64,000 nt of DNA. Origin: Paramecium octaurelia. Lineage: Eukaryota > Ciliophora > Oligohymenophorea > Peniculida > Parameciidae. The notes below the pieces were generated by a model, which did no database searches, was not told the origin of the DNA, and saw only the letters and a list, made by a program, of their open reading frames with translations. Shown here in pieces: positions 11,679 to 22,669 of the stretch (its first letter is position 1; each line of letters begins with the position of its first letter). Location of the stretch: positions 67,820-131,819 of the forward strand of contig CAJJDP010000003.1 of the NCBI GenBank assembly GCA_905182995.1, given 5' to 3'. Both the position numbers and the translations under genes were made by a program.

Positions 11679-12963
11679 TCATTACTTGATGGCATAGTTG
11701 ATTAAATTGTCCAATTACAAATGAGTTAAGTTGAACTCCTTTAAATTTGGCTATTCAGAAGCTTCTATTAAATATTCTAATAGATATTTGAGTTCCAAAT
11801 CTTCCTAATTATCATGCCACTCTAAGATTGGGATTCCATTTTCAACCTGTAAACCGAAAGAATGAACGAGGTTGTCTATTATAAGAGTTCTATTTAAATC
11901 TAAGTCCTAAATGATTCTTAAGTCTTTTATGAAAAATCCATTTTTGGTTTCCATGCAATTAGACCTAGATAGGATCCCACTGATGTATTGTTTATGAGGA
12001 TCAAGATAATTCACAATTGTTTGGGCATACGGCTGAGAGGAAGCTGTATAAATGTAGATGGTATAATATTGAGCCAGTTCTTGCAAAAAGTAGGTTGTGT
12101 ATGGTCTTATATTGATTCCAACCTACAATGACTACTATAAAGATACCTCTATTTCAGATCCATTTTCATTTTGTTGTTTCAACTTAACGGTATGTGTCTC
12201 TCTTGAATGACAAGCATGAACCAACGTTTCGTCAAGATCAAGGAAAATTGTATTAATTTTATTGGGGTTGATTTTATTTAAAATTACTTTTTTCTTTTCA
12301 ATGAATTGTTCTGAAGGCCCTTTTAAACATTTTCTCGAATAAATTAGTCCTCTTTGGGTTATCATTAAATGTTTTTCCAAAACCTACTCGTCTATTTTGG
12401 GACTAAATATCAAATGTCGAAATGGGTGTTCCAATAACTTATCTTCTTTGGACTCTCCAACTTTTTAGAAATTTCTCATGGACAGAGGTTTAGATTTCAA
12501 TTGTTTTAACTTCGGGTTTATTTTTACTTTCTCTTCCATTTTTTTGAGTTGTTCTTCCATGGTTTTCGTTTGTTCATCGTGCATTTATGATTAGATATTT
12601 GAACCTTATTTAACTTCTTTTTCTATCACTTCTGGTTCTTCATCCTTATCCCCTTCATTCATCGTTATTACTCTCTGAGTGCTGAAGCGTGAAAGTTTAG
12701 GAACTAATATTCGATCAAATGTTGTTACTAAATGGCTTTGAGATTGCTTCCCCTCTTTAACTGCCTTTATCACTATCCTCATTATCAAATGCAGAAGACA
12801 TAGGACTCAATCCCTACAAAGGTCTTGGCTTGGGTTTTGGAGTAATGTCGAACGAAAGCGCTGTATCTCTATCGTCTTCACTTTAAAAAGATTGTTTTGA
12901 ACAAGGAGATGATCTGAATTGCAATGACCTAGCGCTATGTTTTACACTCAGAAACTAATCCAT
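11679..12963 (-). CDS. FCP1/NLI-type CTD phosphatase (HAD superfamily)
   Basis: Phosphatase of the small-CTD-phosphatase/Dullard type acting on phospho-Ser, including the RNA polymerase II tail. About 408 residues after two inferred introns (12728-12761, 34 nt; 12123-12146, 24 nt). The C-terminal domain carries the catalytic DxDxT signature (FLDLDETLVHA), then INIRPYTTYFLQEL, an ILSRSNC motif and NRTLIIDN with the late HAD acidic residue. The N-terminal 200 residues are polar, with Ser-rich and Lys/Glu-rich coiled segments. Start ATG 12961-12963. Substrate cannot be told from sequence. Confidence 0.85.
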
Positions 12964-13238
12964 AATAATTTTGATTATTAATTGAATAATTTGAGATCAT
13001 TAAACTCTGTTTAAATATGATGAAGAGAAATACATTAAATTTAGTTAAACTCTAATTAAAAATGATTTCATTAATTAATACCGAGCAAATAAACTTAATT
13101 ATCGATAAAATATCATGTGATCTATTATTATTTCTAATTATTTATTTTATATTTATTGATTAATAAATCTACCATGAAATTAATTATTATAAAGAAATAT
13201 TCTGAGTAGACTAAATTTTATTGCAAACATCAAATTAC

Positions 13239-16200
13239 TCAAATCTAAGTCGCTTCAAACTCACACTAATAATATGATGCCTTGAGAGGATCAAACAATT
13301 ATGCCTCTTCAGGCTTCGTATTAGAAATAAATTCATTAAACTCAGCCTAAGTCTCCAAGTTCATCATCTATGTCACCATGCCTTACCTAATAACCAATAA
13401 TGATAATCTATACCCATATAATTGCAGACTTAATTTTGATTTGTTTTCAATGAATGAATTTCTATAAAACCCAATTAAATCTTGTTTTGATATTTTTCTG
13501 ATTTCTTCAATTGCCACTTATCTATCTTCAAATTCAATTGTTCCAGCACTAATATACTTCCATAGGCGATCCCCTTCCTCACTTAAACTCTATGGGTTTT
13601 CCTTTAAACCAGTAATTACTCCATGTTTAAGATGTTGAAATTCTCTATTATTCATTTACTCCAAATAGACTGAAAATTAATCCAAGAAGTCATCTATAAT
13701 TTGATTCACTTTCATTGGGATTTCTGTGCTTCCTTACACTAAAATCAAAGCCCCATCAACGCAAGCAGCTGTTTTAAACTCAACTGCTACCACATAGCCC
13801 AATTATAAATCAGTTCTCAAATAATTGTAAGCTTATTAATTTAGGATTGGTTCTAATAATTTAATAAATGCCTAATTCATTTACTTTCTTTATCCAATTT
13901 AGTAATAATTTAAAGTGACTCCATTAATGTCATCATCATCCCCTGATTCTATAAATCTAGAATCAATAAGGTTTTTTCCTTTTAAATTTATGATTGCCAC
14001 CTTATCTTAAATATTATCTTAAGTAGATGATGATTCTTTATTTTTAGCACATGATTGAACTTCATCCGATAATTCAATTGCCTCAGATTAATCAATATTT
14101 CCAATAAACAAACTAGAATATTACACATCATTCATGATGTCTCTAACATCCTTAAGCATTTCCTATTATGTAATTTAATCAATCTATTCTATAACTTTAG
14201 CAGGATCATGAGAATCCTTTTGTAATAATTAAGGTAAATAAATTTAGATGGCTTATTCAAATAAATTATCCTAATACATATTCTTAATTGACAACAGCAA
14301 TGACTATTTAGCTATTTCAAATCTTTTTGACTCAGTGAGTTCAAGGAAGCTTTTCGATTTATCCCTAAATGGATTCAAGCAAGAACAGAGTTTCTTAAAT
14401 AGATTTCTCACATGCTCACTGAATCCATAAACCTTTATTTGAGTCTTCTTATTCATATCCAATTCATAGGAATATCCAGAAGACAAAGGTAATTTCAACT
14501 CCTTAGATATAATTTCATCTGCCATAAAATTATACAATCTTAATGAAGTGAATTATCGTAAACTCAAAGATTTTTGGTATTTCATTTATAAAGCTCCGAA
14601 AATAAATGGTACTTTATAAGAAGTTTAACTCTTCCACCATTCTCGCTATTCTTTGTTAAGTAAAATTGGATAATGATTTTACTTTTAGTATTTATGTTCT
14701 TCCAATGAACATTACTCATCACTATATTGATTCAAATCTTAACCAGCCATCAGAAATAAATTTAACTTACTTTGTTAATCTAAAGTCTTTAGTTTATCTG
14801 AATGGACGATTTAAGGTAATTTGGATTCCGAGGAATCGCACAATGAAATTAATTCCACGTTATCTGGGATAAATTCATTTTATTATGGTTTATCAAACAT
14901 ACCTTGCAATTTTTCATCCTATCTGGATATAAAATTAATAAAATGGTCATCAAATTTCTGTTTTGAGTATACAAGTCTATATAAATTGCTCTTTTCATTT
15001 AATAGTTTATCTTAAAGAAACTATTTATTACTCTTTTTATCATCAACTCTTTCATTTGAATATGAATATTGATGGTTACCTATCAAAATTATTAAGTTTT
15101 ATGTATTCTTCAATTATTGAATGTAATCTAATATTAAATCCTTATCCAATGTATCAATAATGAATTCTGAAGAAAGAACCTCGTTTGGTTTCTATCTGTT
15201 CAAAATTCTGGCCATAGTAGAAGTATCCAATTGTTCGGTTAAATAGTTGAAATTCAATTTAGAAATCTTTCTTTGTTCTTTGAATACTTGGTTGATGTAT
15301 TCATCATCTGATAACCAACTTTCTAGTTTTTGAATGTAATTGAATATAATTTTAGTTATTTCAGCAACAACTTCCTCATTCTCTTGAGATTTTTCAGTTA
15401 AAACTATCTCCATCATGTAATTAGTAAATGAAGACTCTTCCATAAAAACTTCAGAAGAAAGAGAAATAATCAAGTCTTACTCCTTCATAAAATCTATTAG
15501 ATTTCCATTCTATATGATATAATCTAAAAATTCAATTGGTTTCTAGTGAGTGAACTATTCTCTTCCTTTAAGTTACCAATTTAAAGTCAATTGATCTTTT
15601 TCAGTCTTATATTTGCATATGAATCCAAATTAATAGGGAAATGTTGTAAATTATGAAGGTTATAAATTTTAATTCTTTATGTGATTAAAAGGTTTAATTA
15701 ATCGTTCCATGTCTTCCAAACTAATTCTACTCTAAATAACCAAACTCATAAGGTTTGAGGAATAATATTATTCAAAAAAGGATTGTAATGCTTTTTCAAT
15801 ACCCTTCTTTTTCAACACTTCATCATTACCTAGACTGAATCTACTTGCAGGATGTTTAGGGTCAGCAAATAATGTAAATAGATTTTAGATTTTCCAATCC
15901 TCTGAGGAAACATCTATCTCATACTCAGAATTAACAGCGTTTTTCTCTCTCTCTACTAAATCTTCTGTAAAAAGAGGGTCTATAAAAAAGTGAGCAAATG
16001 TATCTAAAGCTTTATCTAAGTATTATGAAGTAATCTCAAAATAATAATTAGTATTGGTAGCATCAGTATAAGCATTGGAACTTCCAGCTCCCTTTGCCAA
16101 TAACTCGTCGAAGTAATCAGGTCTGGGATATTTAACAGATCCAACAAATAGCATGTGTTCACAAAAATGGGCTAAACCAGGATATTCACTTGGTTCATTC

Positions 16201-16490
16201 CAAGATCCAGCTTACACATCCAGTGCAGCAGTGGCAATTTCTGAGTTTGGATCATGAATAAGCAATACTTTTAACTTGTTTTCTAATTCAATGTATTTGT
16301 ATGATTTTGGATCTATTAACGGCTTTATGATAGTCCCTTGTTGCTTTTCATTATCCAATTGAAGGAAACTTTAATTGTTTATTGCTTCTTCAAATTAAAT
16401 CGTATTTTGTTAAATAGCAAAAGCGGGGAGACTGGATAATAGTATCAATAGGACAAGCGATAGCTTAATCTAATAAAAGAGCTAAGGCAT
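13239..16490 (-). CDS. M16 metallopeptidase, insulysin (insulin-degrading enzyme) family, with N-terminal hydrophobic segment
   Basis: Zinc peptidase of the inverzincin type. The catalytic HxxEH motif is present as HFCEH at 16155-16169, and the downstream third zinc ligand lies in a segment reading EREKNAVNSEYE. The span of 3.25 kb fits a full-length M16A enzyme of about 1000 residues with several short introns. C-terminal halves show the usual second M16 domains. Start ATG 16488-16490 is followed by a strong hydrophobic stretch (KLSLVLLILLSSLPAFA), which looks like a signal peptide; typical insulysins are cytosolic, so secretion or lysosomal/phagosomal delivery is inferred. Exact exon structure was not fully traced. 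Confidence 0.88.
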
Positions 16491-16542
16491 TGTTATTAAA
16501 AACGATTATTATTATAACAATTATAAATTAAATTGATAAATA

Positions 16543-17424
16543 ATGAGTGAAAGAAAGAAATGGTGTGAAGTCTGCAAGATGTTAATACCTTACACAAGGG
16601 CTGCTATTCAGGATCATGAGAATACTGCTAAACACAAAAAGAACAAGGAGTATCATTTAAGAGAATTGAACAAGAAGGCAAGAATTGAACATAAATCATA
16701 AAATAAAGCTTATGATTCAATACCTTAGACATCTAAAGGGTTTAAAAATTAGAATTAAAAAAAAGAGGAACATAATTATCATCAGGCTGTTGAGAATGAG
16801 TACACAGGAGAAAATTAATAATAACAGGCAAAAGTAGCAGATTAATTGGGATTTTTTGCAGAAGGCAAAGTGTGGATATTAGAAAAAGAAGATGATACAG
16901 GGAAGTTGAGATTCAGAAATACAATTACTGGGACTATCAATTATGAAAAACCTATGGGGTTGATGTTAGAAGATTATGAAGAAGAAGCGTGGGAACAATA
17001 TCAATAGAATCCTGTTGAAAATGTAGATAAAGAATTAGTTGTGAAGGTTGGTTAGTGGGAAGTTGTGAAAACTGAGGATGCTTTTTTAAATAAATTTAAG
17101 GTAGAAACTTCTGAGTCAGAAGAAGGGGAAGCTGAACTTAATCATGAGGAGTAGTTGGCAGAGAAGATTGAATAAGATATTAAGGAAGGCACTATCAAAA
17201 ATTAGTAAGAACTTGTTAAGGAAGTCTTAATATTTGGGTAAATTGGAAAGGACAAAAACAGAATATTGTAATAAAAATTAATTGAATTGGCAGACAAGGA
17301 TGTTGAATTAAAAGACATTCTACCATAGATGTAATAAAAGAACAATAAAAATGAAGAAGTTAACACTACGGGGTTGTTTAATAAAAAGTCATTCAAAAAG
17401 ACAAAAGTTGACTACTTCTAGTGA
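16543..17424 (+). CDS. WBP4/FBP21-like spliceosomal protein with U1-type zinc finger
   Basis: Intronless frame of 293 residues. Residues 5-35 form a U1C/matrin-type zinc finger (CEVCKMLIPY, then H and H spaced as in that family), as at the N-terminus of WBP4/FBP21. A middle stretch (GKVWILEKEDDTGKLRFRN) may be a degenerate WW-like or linker region. The tail FNKKSFKKTKVDYF resembles the conserved lysine-rich end of WBP4. Role inferred: pre-mRNA splicing. Start codons of this gene and the divergent M16 gene are 52 bp apart. Confidence 0.75.
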
Positions 17425-17581
17425 AATTTGATTTTTGCAATATTTCTATTCTAAAATGAGATTTAAATTTAGAGGCTATTTTTATAATAATTAATTCGAT
17501 TATATTTATTTAGAAAATCGTTAATAAGGTAATTTAATTATTTTCAAATAATGTTCTAAACCCGCCCTCATTTACCATCTT

Positions 17582-19577
17582 ATGCCACATCCTAATCTGC
17601 TTATAGGACGTAATGTAACTATATTCAAATATGAATCAGTTCATAATAAAGCAGGAAGTGAAACAAGGAAAGCAATTGATCACTATTCCTATGCCATTAA
17701 TGAGGAAATAGGAAGGGGATTCAGCAGCAGAGTCTACAAGGGGAGAGATGAGAACACGGCAGAAAATGTGGCTGTTAAAGTAACATAATTACTTAAAGTT
17801 CAGGTGATTGATATGAAGATGGTGAAGCAATCAATCCACTCCCAGCTCTTAAAAAATGAGATCAGCGCACTCAAAGCCTTCAATCACAAGAATATTATGA
17901 AACTCCATGATGTATTTCAAACCCAAAATAACACATATATCATCACAGAATTTTGTGACTCGGTATTCACTCATATATAATTCAGGGTGATCTCAACAAT
18001 TACATCAAGAAGAAAGGAAGAATAGACGAATCTGAAGCTATAAGAATATTGTAAGCAGTAGTTAGCGCATTAAATGAAATGAACAAAAAAGGTTATATCC
18101 ATAGAGACATTAAACCAGCTAACATTTTACTCAATGACAACCAACCAAAACTGGCTGATTTTGGCTTTGCAGTCCCCGCATATGAAGCTAGAATCTAAGG
18201 CAGAAACTTTAACGTAGGAACTCCTTTGTACATGTCTCCTTAAGCTCTAAGATAGTAAGGACACACTGAAAAAGGAGATGTTTGGGCCATCGGAATTGTA
18301 TTTTTTGAAATGCTATATGGTAATGTTTTATTTATATTGAGATAGGTAGAACACCTTACAATGCATCATCTGAAGCGGCTCTCATTTCTAACATCTAACA
18401 TTAATAATTAGTTCTACCTTCATCACCCATAGTCTCAGATGAATCAAAGGATTTCATCCGTAAATGTTTACAGATAGATGAATTTAAAAGATGGCGAGTT
18501 AAGGACATGACAGAACACACTATTATGCAATCAAGAAATCTAAGTCCCATTGAAAAAAGAAAACCCTTAAAACAAATTCAAAATATCACTCTGCCTACTG
18601 AAAACTCATAAGTGAAGAAAATTAAAAGAAGTCAAAGTTAGAACATTAGGGAGAATACAGTTAGGGATTTCAAACCTCAGTAGATAGAGGAAAAGCGAAA
18701 ATTGCATGAAGAAAATCAAAAGAAGCTTGAAGAATAAATATTGCGATCAGCTAGTTAAAACTAATTATTGTTACCTTAAAAAATAGTTAATACCAATGCT
18801 TTTGAAGAATAAGTACAACCCACTCCCCCCTTATAAAAATAGAAATCAATTACTCTTGATTTCAAATAAAACAACGAGATTTTATTCTGTTAAATTAATT
18901 TCTGTCGTTTCCTGTATAAATTTTCATAGCACTTGGCCAGCACAAAAGTATTTCCGACAGATATTAGAGATAGATTACTATTTCTAATGGGCAAAAACAT
19001 AGCCATTAAAATAAATAAGCTATCCACAATCTTAGATAAAGAAAATAAATCAGAAAACATTTTTAATTTAACTGAATTTGAGAACTATAGAAAAAGTGAA
19101 TCATATAAAAGATTCTGTTAAGCAATTTCAGAATATCAGGACAAATATTTGAGACATTTTGAAAAAATCTTAAAACTCGCCAATAAAAATAGTAAACAAT
19201 TCAGTAATATTTCATTAGATTTCCAAAAAGATTCTATTATTGGAGTGTTGTGTAATAATAACTTAGTTGAATTAGATTCGTTCTACAAAACAACTTAATA
19301 GTATTTAAGATTGAGTATAACAGAAATTAAATAGAACTTCTAATTTATTAAATTTGACAAACAAGAGCAGACTTTGCCAGAAGATGTAATTTTTAAACTT
19401 ATCATTAGTTATAAATGCATGCATTCATCTTGTAAGGATTAGTAGGTTATCAGGATTTAATTCAAAAGGTTTTAGATTACCCTACAGATTACAAATAGTT
19501 TTAAAAGGCTTCTCAACCTGAACTTTTTATAGAAAGAAAACCAGGATCTATTAGTTACAATTAATTAGAACAATTGA
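17582..19577 (+). CDS. ULK/Atg1-like Ser/Thr protein kinase, 640 aa
   Basis: Three inferred introns (17780-17803, 17963-17985, 18320-18345) leave 641 codons. N-lobe: glycine loop [17 protein letters not shown] lysine, glutamate helix. Catalytic loop [15 protein letters not shown] as LADFGFA, activation loop with [10 protein letters not shown], then [16 protein letters not shown]. The kinase domain is closest to the ULK/Atg1 group. A basic linker and a C-terminal helical region of about 200 residues follow, which fits ULK-type C-terminal domains only loosely. Autophagy or cytoskeletal function cannot be chosen from sequence. The 24-nt intron is 3n without in-frame TGA. Confidence 0.85.
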
Positions 19578-19617
19578 TGTGATATCACTAAGTAGATATG
19601 AAAACAATATATATCAA

Positions 19618-20049
19618 TCAAATTTTTAATGGAAGCATCACTATCAATAGATTTGCACCTTTTATTGTGATTCTTAAATTGCTTTCTTCTACCAATTTAA
19701 TGGCCTGCTCTTTTGGCAAATAAAAGAACCAATTTGGACTTTTGTTAGAGCAATCTCTAATATGGTATTGCTTAAAAGCGATAAGGATATCCTCTTCTCT
19801 TATCCTATCAGGAACTTATTATAAGCCCACTTCTATTGGTTTTTCGTATCTTGATATTCTTTCAATCATTCTCCTCTGAAAATTTGTTAATTATTTTCCC
19901 GCTAATTGGCTTTATTCATTTTTAATCTTAGTATAATTTAAAAATTAAACTTAATTTTATAATTCTTCCAAATACTCATCTTCCTCTTCAGCTAATTCTG
20001 CCCATGTTTTTTCTCTTCTTGGAATGCTTTATGTAACTGTGTCAGTCAT
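19618..20049 (-). CDS. Hypothetical protein, 143 aa
   Basis: Frame open from ATG 20047-20049 to TGA 19618-19620 (144 codons). The N-terminus reads MTDTVTQSIPRREKTWAELA, then acidic residues, then a mixed alpha/beta region. A 24-nt GT...AAG segment (in-frame, no TGA) in the middle could be an intron, shortening the product by 8 residues. No family recognised. It converges with the kinase gene, 40 bp between stops. Confidence 0.6.
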
Positions 20050-20115
20050 TAAATTTATTAATTATATTAAATAAATATCCCTGATCAGGGATGATAGCTT
20101 TAATTCTGATAAATT

Positions 20116-20389
20116 ATGTTTATTTAATTAATGCATTCATAAATCCTCGTTATCTCATATGAATTTGATTCTTTGAAGTAAGGTTCACTATTTTACTCCA
20201 TAGGCTGTTCAAGCCGAGGATCTAAGAAAATAGTAGAATCATTTTAACAATATTTCATATAATTCAACATTATCCTTTTCTCCTCAAATCTAAAGACCTT
20301 TTCATTAAACTTTGAAATCAGAAAACAAAGAACTAATAGAAATAGAAAGAAATTGTAGGTAATCCTAAGTGGGAAAAACTTTAAAATGA
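20116..20389 (+). CDS. Possible small spliced gene, structure unresolved
   Basis: All three plus frames are open here in part, which suggests a spliced coding region. ATGs at 20116 and 20131 start a frame reading LVISYEFDSLK. A second frame from about 20180 to TGA 20387-20389 gives the most protein-like text (STLSFSPQIQRPFHQTLKSE). A third frame from about 20350 reads NPKWEKLQNEQLKYILLKLW. A 26-nt GTAAGG...ATAG candidate intron is visible at about 20179-20204, but does not join the best two frames. Function unknown. Confidence 0.35.
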
Positions 20390-20690
20390 ACAACTCAAAT
20401 ACATTTTATTGAAGTTATGGATCTTACTTCAAACAATAGTTAATTAATGTGTATGTTATATTATGATGAATTAAGATAATATAAACAATTATACATATTT
20501 TAGTATTTTTCACAATTCTTTTTAATTATTATTTTCAAGAGTATATGCATCTTATATCAGTTGATCTATCATCGTTACTAATTTTTACCATTTATCAATT
20601 CTGAATTTAGATGTTAATTATTAACGGAATTACTCACTTTCTTCTAATAATATTTATAAAATAAATCAAATTCTATTTTATAAATAACTA

Positions 20691-21010
20691 ATGTTTGCCA
20701 CACTATTAAAGTTTCCAAGCTTCCTACTATATTCACAAAATAAAGAATCAAGGATCCAGCTAAAGGAAAATTACATTCGTGAAATTCCAATCAAATTCTA
20801 ATTTGTTAACTAAATTTATTAGACTCCTAGTTTTGATCATCTCTGTTGAGATCCAAGGATATATTGTTAAATAAGAGAATTTAAAAGAGGACAAAGATAT
20901 ATTTGTTGATATTTAGTTTAGTTAAGGGAACTTGAATTATAACATTAGTACATAATGTTATTATGAAAAAGCTTTGAAATTTTAATTTTAACAAATAAAT
21001 AAGAAGTTAT
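20691..21010 (+). CDS. Possible small spliced gene with hydrophobic segment, structure unresolved
   Basis: ATG 20691 opens a frame (MFATLLKFPSFLLYSQNK) that ends at a TGA near 20850, while an overlapping frame continues with a hydrophobic LLVLIISVEIQGYIVKQENL stretch and on to about 21000. A junction between them is likely but no clean GT...AG intron fits both. It may be a small membrane or secreted protein. Treat coordinates as approximate. Confidence 0.3.
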
Positions 21011-21070
21011 CCATTCATTAAACCATAATTAGTCCATTTATTATTTTTAATGTACTTAATAAATTATTAA

Positions 21071-21592
21071 TCACTTCTTCTTTCTTTCAACTCCAAGAGT
21101 TTATCCTCCTCTACCAGTGGTTTTAGTATGTTGTCCTCTGACTCTCAATCCCCAATGATGTCTCAAACCACGATTACACCTTAACATAATTTAATTGATA
21201 TACTTGATTTTCTTCATTCTTTCTAAATCTTCTCTTAATTTGGTTTCCAATTCGTTTGTTGTGACTTGATAATTTTTGCCATCCTTGAAATCTCTTTGTC
21301 TATTCAAAAACCATCTTGGAATGTTATAAGCTTCTGGTGATTTGATGACTTCTGTGATTTTGTGAGCCTCGTCGTCTGTCAATTCACCAGCTCTCTTTGT
21401 AAGATCAAGACGGAGGACCTATAGAAGGAATAAAAAAACATTGAATACCTTGCAAATTTAGATAGCAAATCTTCTTCCGATACCTTTAATGCTTCTAATA
21501 CCGTAAGCAAGTCTTTATTTTCCATCAACGTTTGTGTTCAAAATACGAATAATGTGTCTGAATGAATCAGCCTTTTCCAAAACTAAAGACAT
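21071..21592 (-). CDS. RPS18: 40S ribosomal protein S18 (uS13)
   Basis: Small-subunit head protein contacting tRNA and the large subunit. Two inferred introns (21419-21448, 30 nt; 21180-21203, 24 nt) leave 155 residues, the usual size. Conserved segments: [32 protein letters not shown], and the C-terminal basic tail [20 protein letters not shown]. Both introns are multiples of three with no in-frame TGA. Start ATG 21590-21592; stop TGA 21071-21073. Confidence 0.96.
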
Positions 21593-21998
21593 TTTATTTG
21601 TATAAAAGATTTAATTTAATTTAAAATTTTTAATGACTACTCGTCACACCATAATTGGATATTCCAAACTTATATTGTATAGATGATAGCCAAACATTAA
21701 TGCATATCAGATTGAACCTCTCATATATTTCATGAATAAACAAAATTTATTAATCAAACAAATTTTAATTCGATTAATGATTTAATTGCATATAACTATC
21801 ACGATAATGGAACTCTATATATTAGTAATGTATGTCACTTATAAATTGTAGAGCATAATACTATATACTTTTTAATAATAAGTAATTCCAATTGTGTAAT
21901 ATGGCTTATCCTATTAAAGGTAATAGAATTTTTAAGATATTAATTTTTATTAAAAATTTGTTAACAAAATATTTGAATGCATTTAATCAAATTTAAAT
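21593..21998. other. Intergenic, 406 bp, nothing recognised
   Basis: AT-rich sequence between the 5' end of RPS18 and the 3' end of the HP1-like gene, both on the minus strand. It must hold the RPS18 promoter and the HP1-like terminator, but no ORF, RNA gene or repeat stood out. Confidence 0.5.
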
Positions 21999-22469
21999 TC
22001 ATTTTCCGCTAAACTTTATTCTTTAGAGTAAGTAGTCACATAAGGCAACAGGAATTCTAGCTTTAACTTCTTCTAGATTGGTCCACCTTAATTCTTATTC
22101 CTCTTTTAACATGATTTAGAATTCTATTTTTCCTGAGATTTTTCTTGCCTCTTTGACAACTCCATTTTCTACAATTCGTTCTCTATGCGGTATTGGCTTT
22201 TTATTTTAAGTAGGAATCTCTTCTAATTGCACAATATTGTTTTATTATTATCGAGTAATTTTTTATGTTTTCTTATTGCCCTTCACAATAATTTTGCCTT
22301 TCTTCTTTTTATTCTGCTTCAATTCCCATTAATTCACTATTTAAAGCAGTTCAGGTGTAAGGTCTGTCATTGGTTCATAGGTGACGGTTCCCGTGTTCCA
22401 CCTAATTTTGTATTCTATTCTCGTGGCAATCTTTTTTTTTATCACTTCGATAGGATATCTAATTTACAT
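21999..22469 (-). CDS. HP1-like chromodomain plus chromo-shadow protein, 156 aa
   Basis: Intronless frame from ATG 22467-22469 to TGA 21999-22001. The N-terminal domain (residues about 3-48) has chromodomain layout: RYPIEVIKKKI, EYKIRWN, then TYEPMTDLTPELLQIVNQWE, matching the Y...W...W/Y-E-P aromatic-cage pattern that reads methylated histone lysine. A Lys/Gln-rich hinge follows. The C-terminal 65 residues (ERIVENG, IEFQIMLKEEQELRW, ARIPVALCDYLLQRI) resemble a chromo-shadow dimerisation domain. Likely role: heterochromatin protein of the HP1 class. It is shorter than typical HP1 (about 190-220) and the third cage residue is Tyr rather than Trp. Confidence 0.72.
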
Positions 22470-22669
22470 TTTTAATTATATATAGGAAATCCGTATTATA
22501 GAGTTAATCTATTATAAGTATTAATGCATACTCAAGGATATAATAGGTTAATCTTTTGAAGTGACCTTAGAGTATTCTCTTAAGATATATTCTTAATTTA
22601 TATAATGAGAAGATATTTGATATAAGGTTGTATTTAGTGAAAATTAGATATATTTAATTATATAATAAA

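Noticed and set aside
14666-15160. Three overlapping plus-strand ORFs
   Set aside because: They lie opposite the M16 protease coding region, whose minus-strand frame is continuous there.
20313-20315. Alternative gene 20116-20315 using a 26-nt intron
   Set aside because: The spliced product is possible but less protein-like than another open frame; kept only as an unresolved gene.
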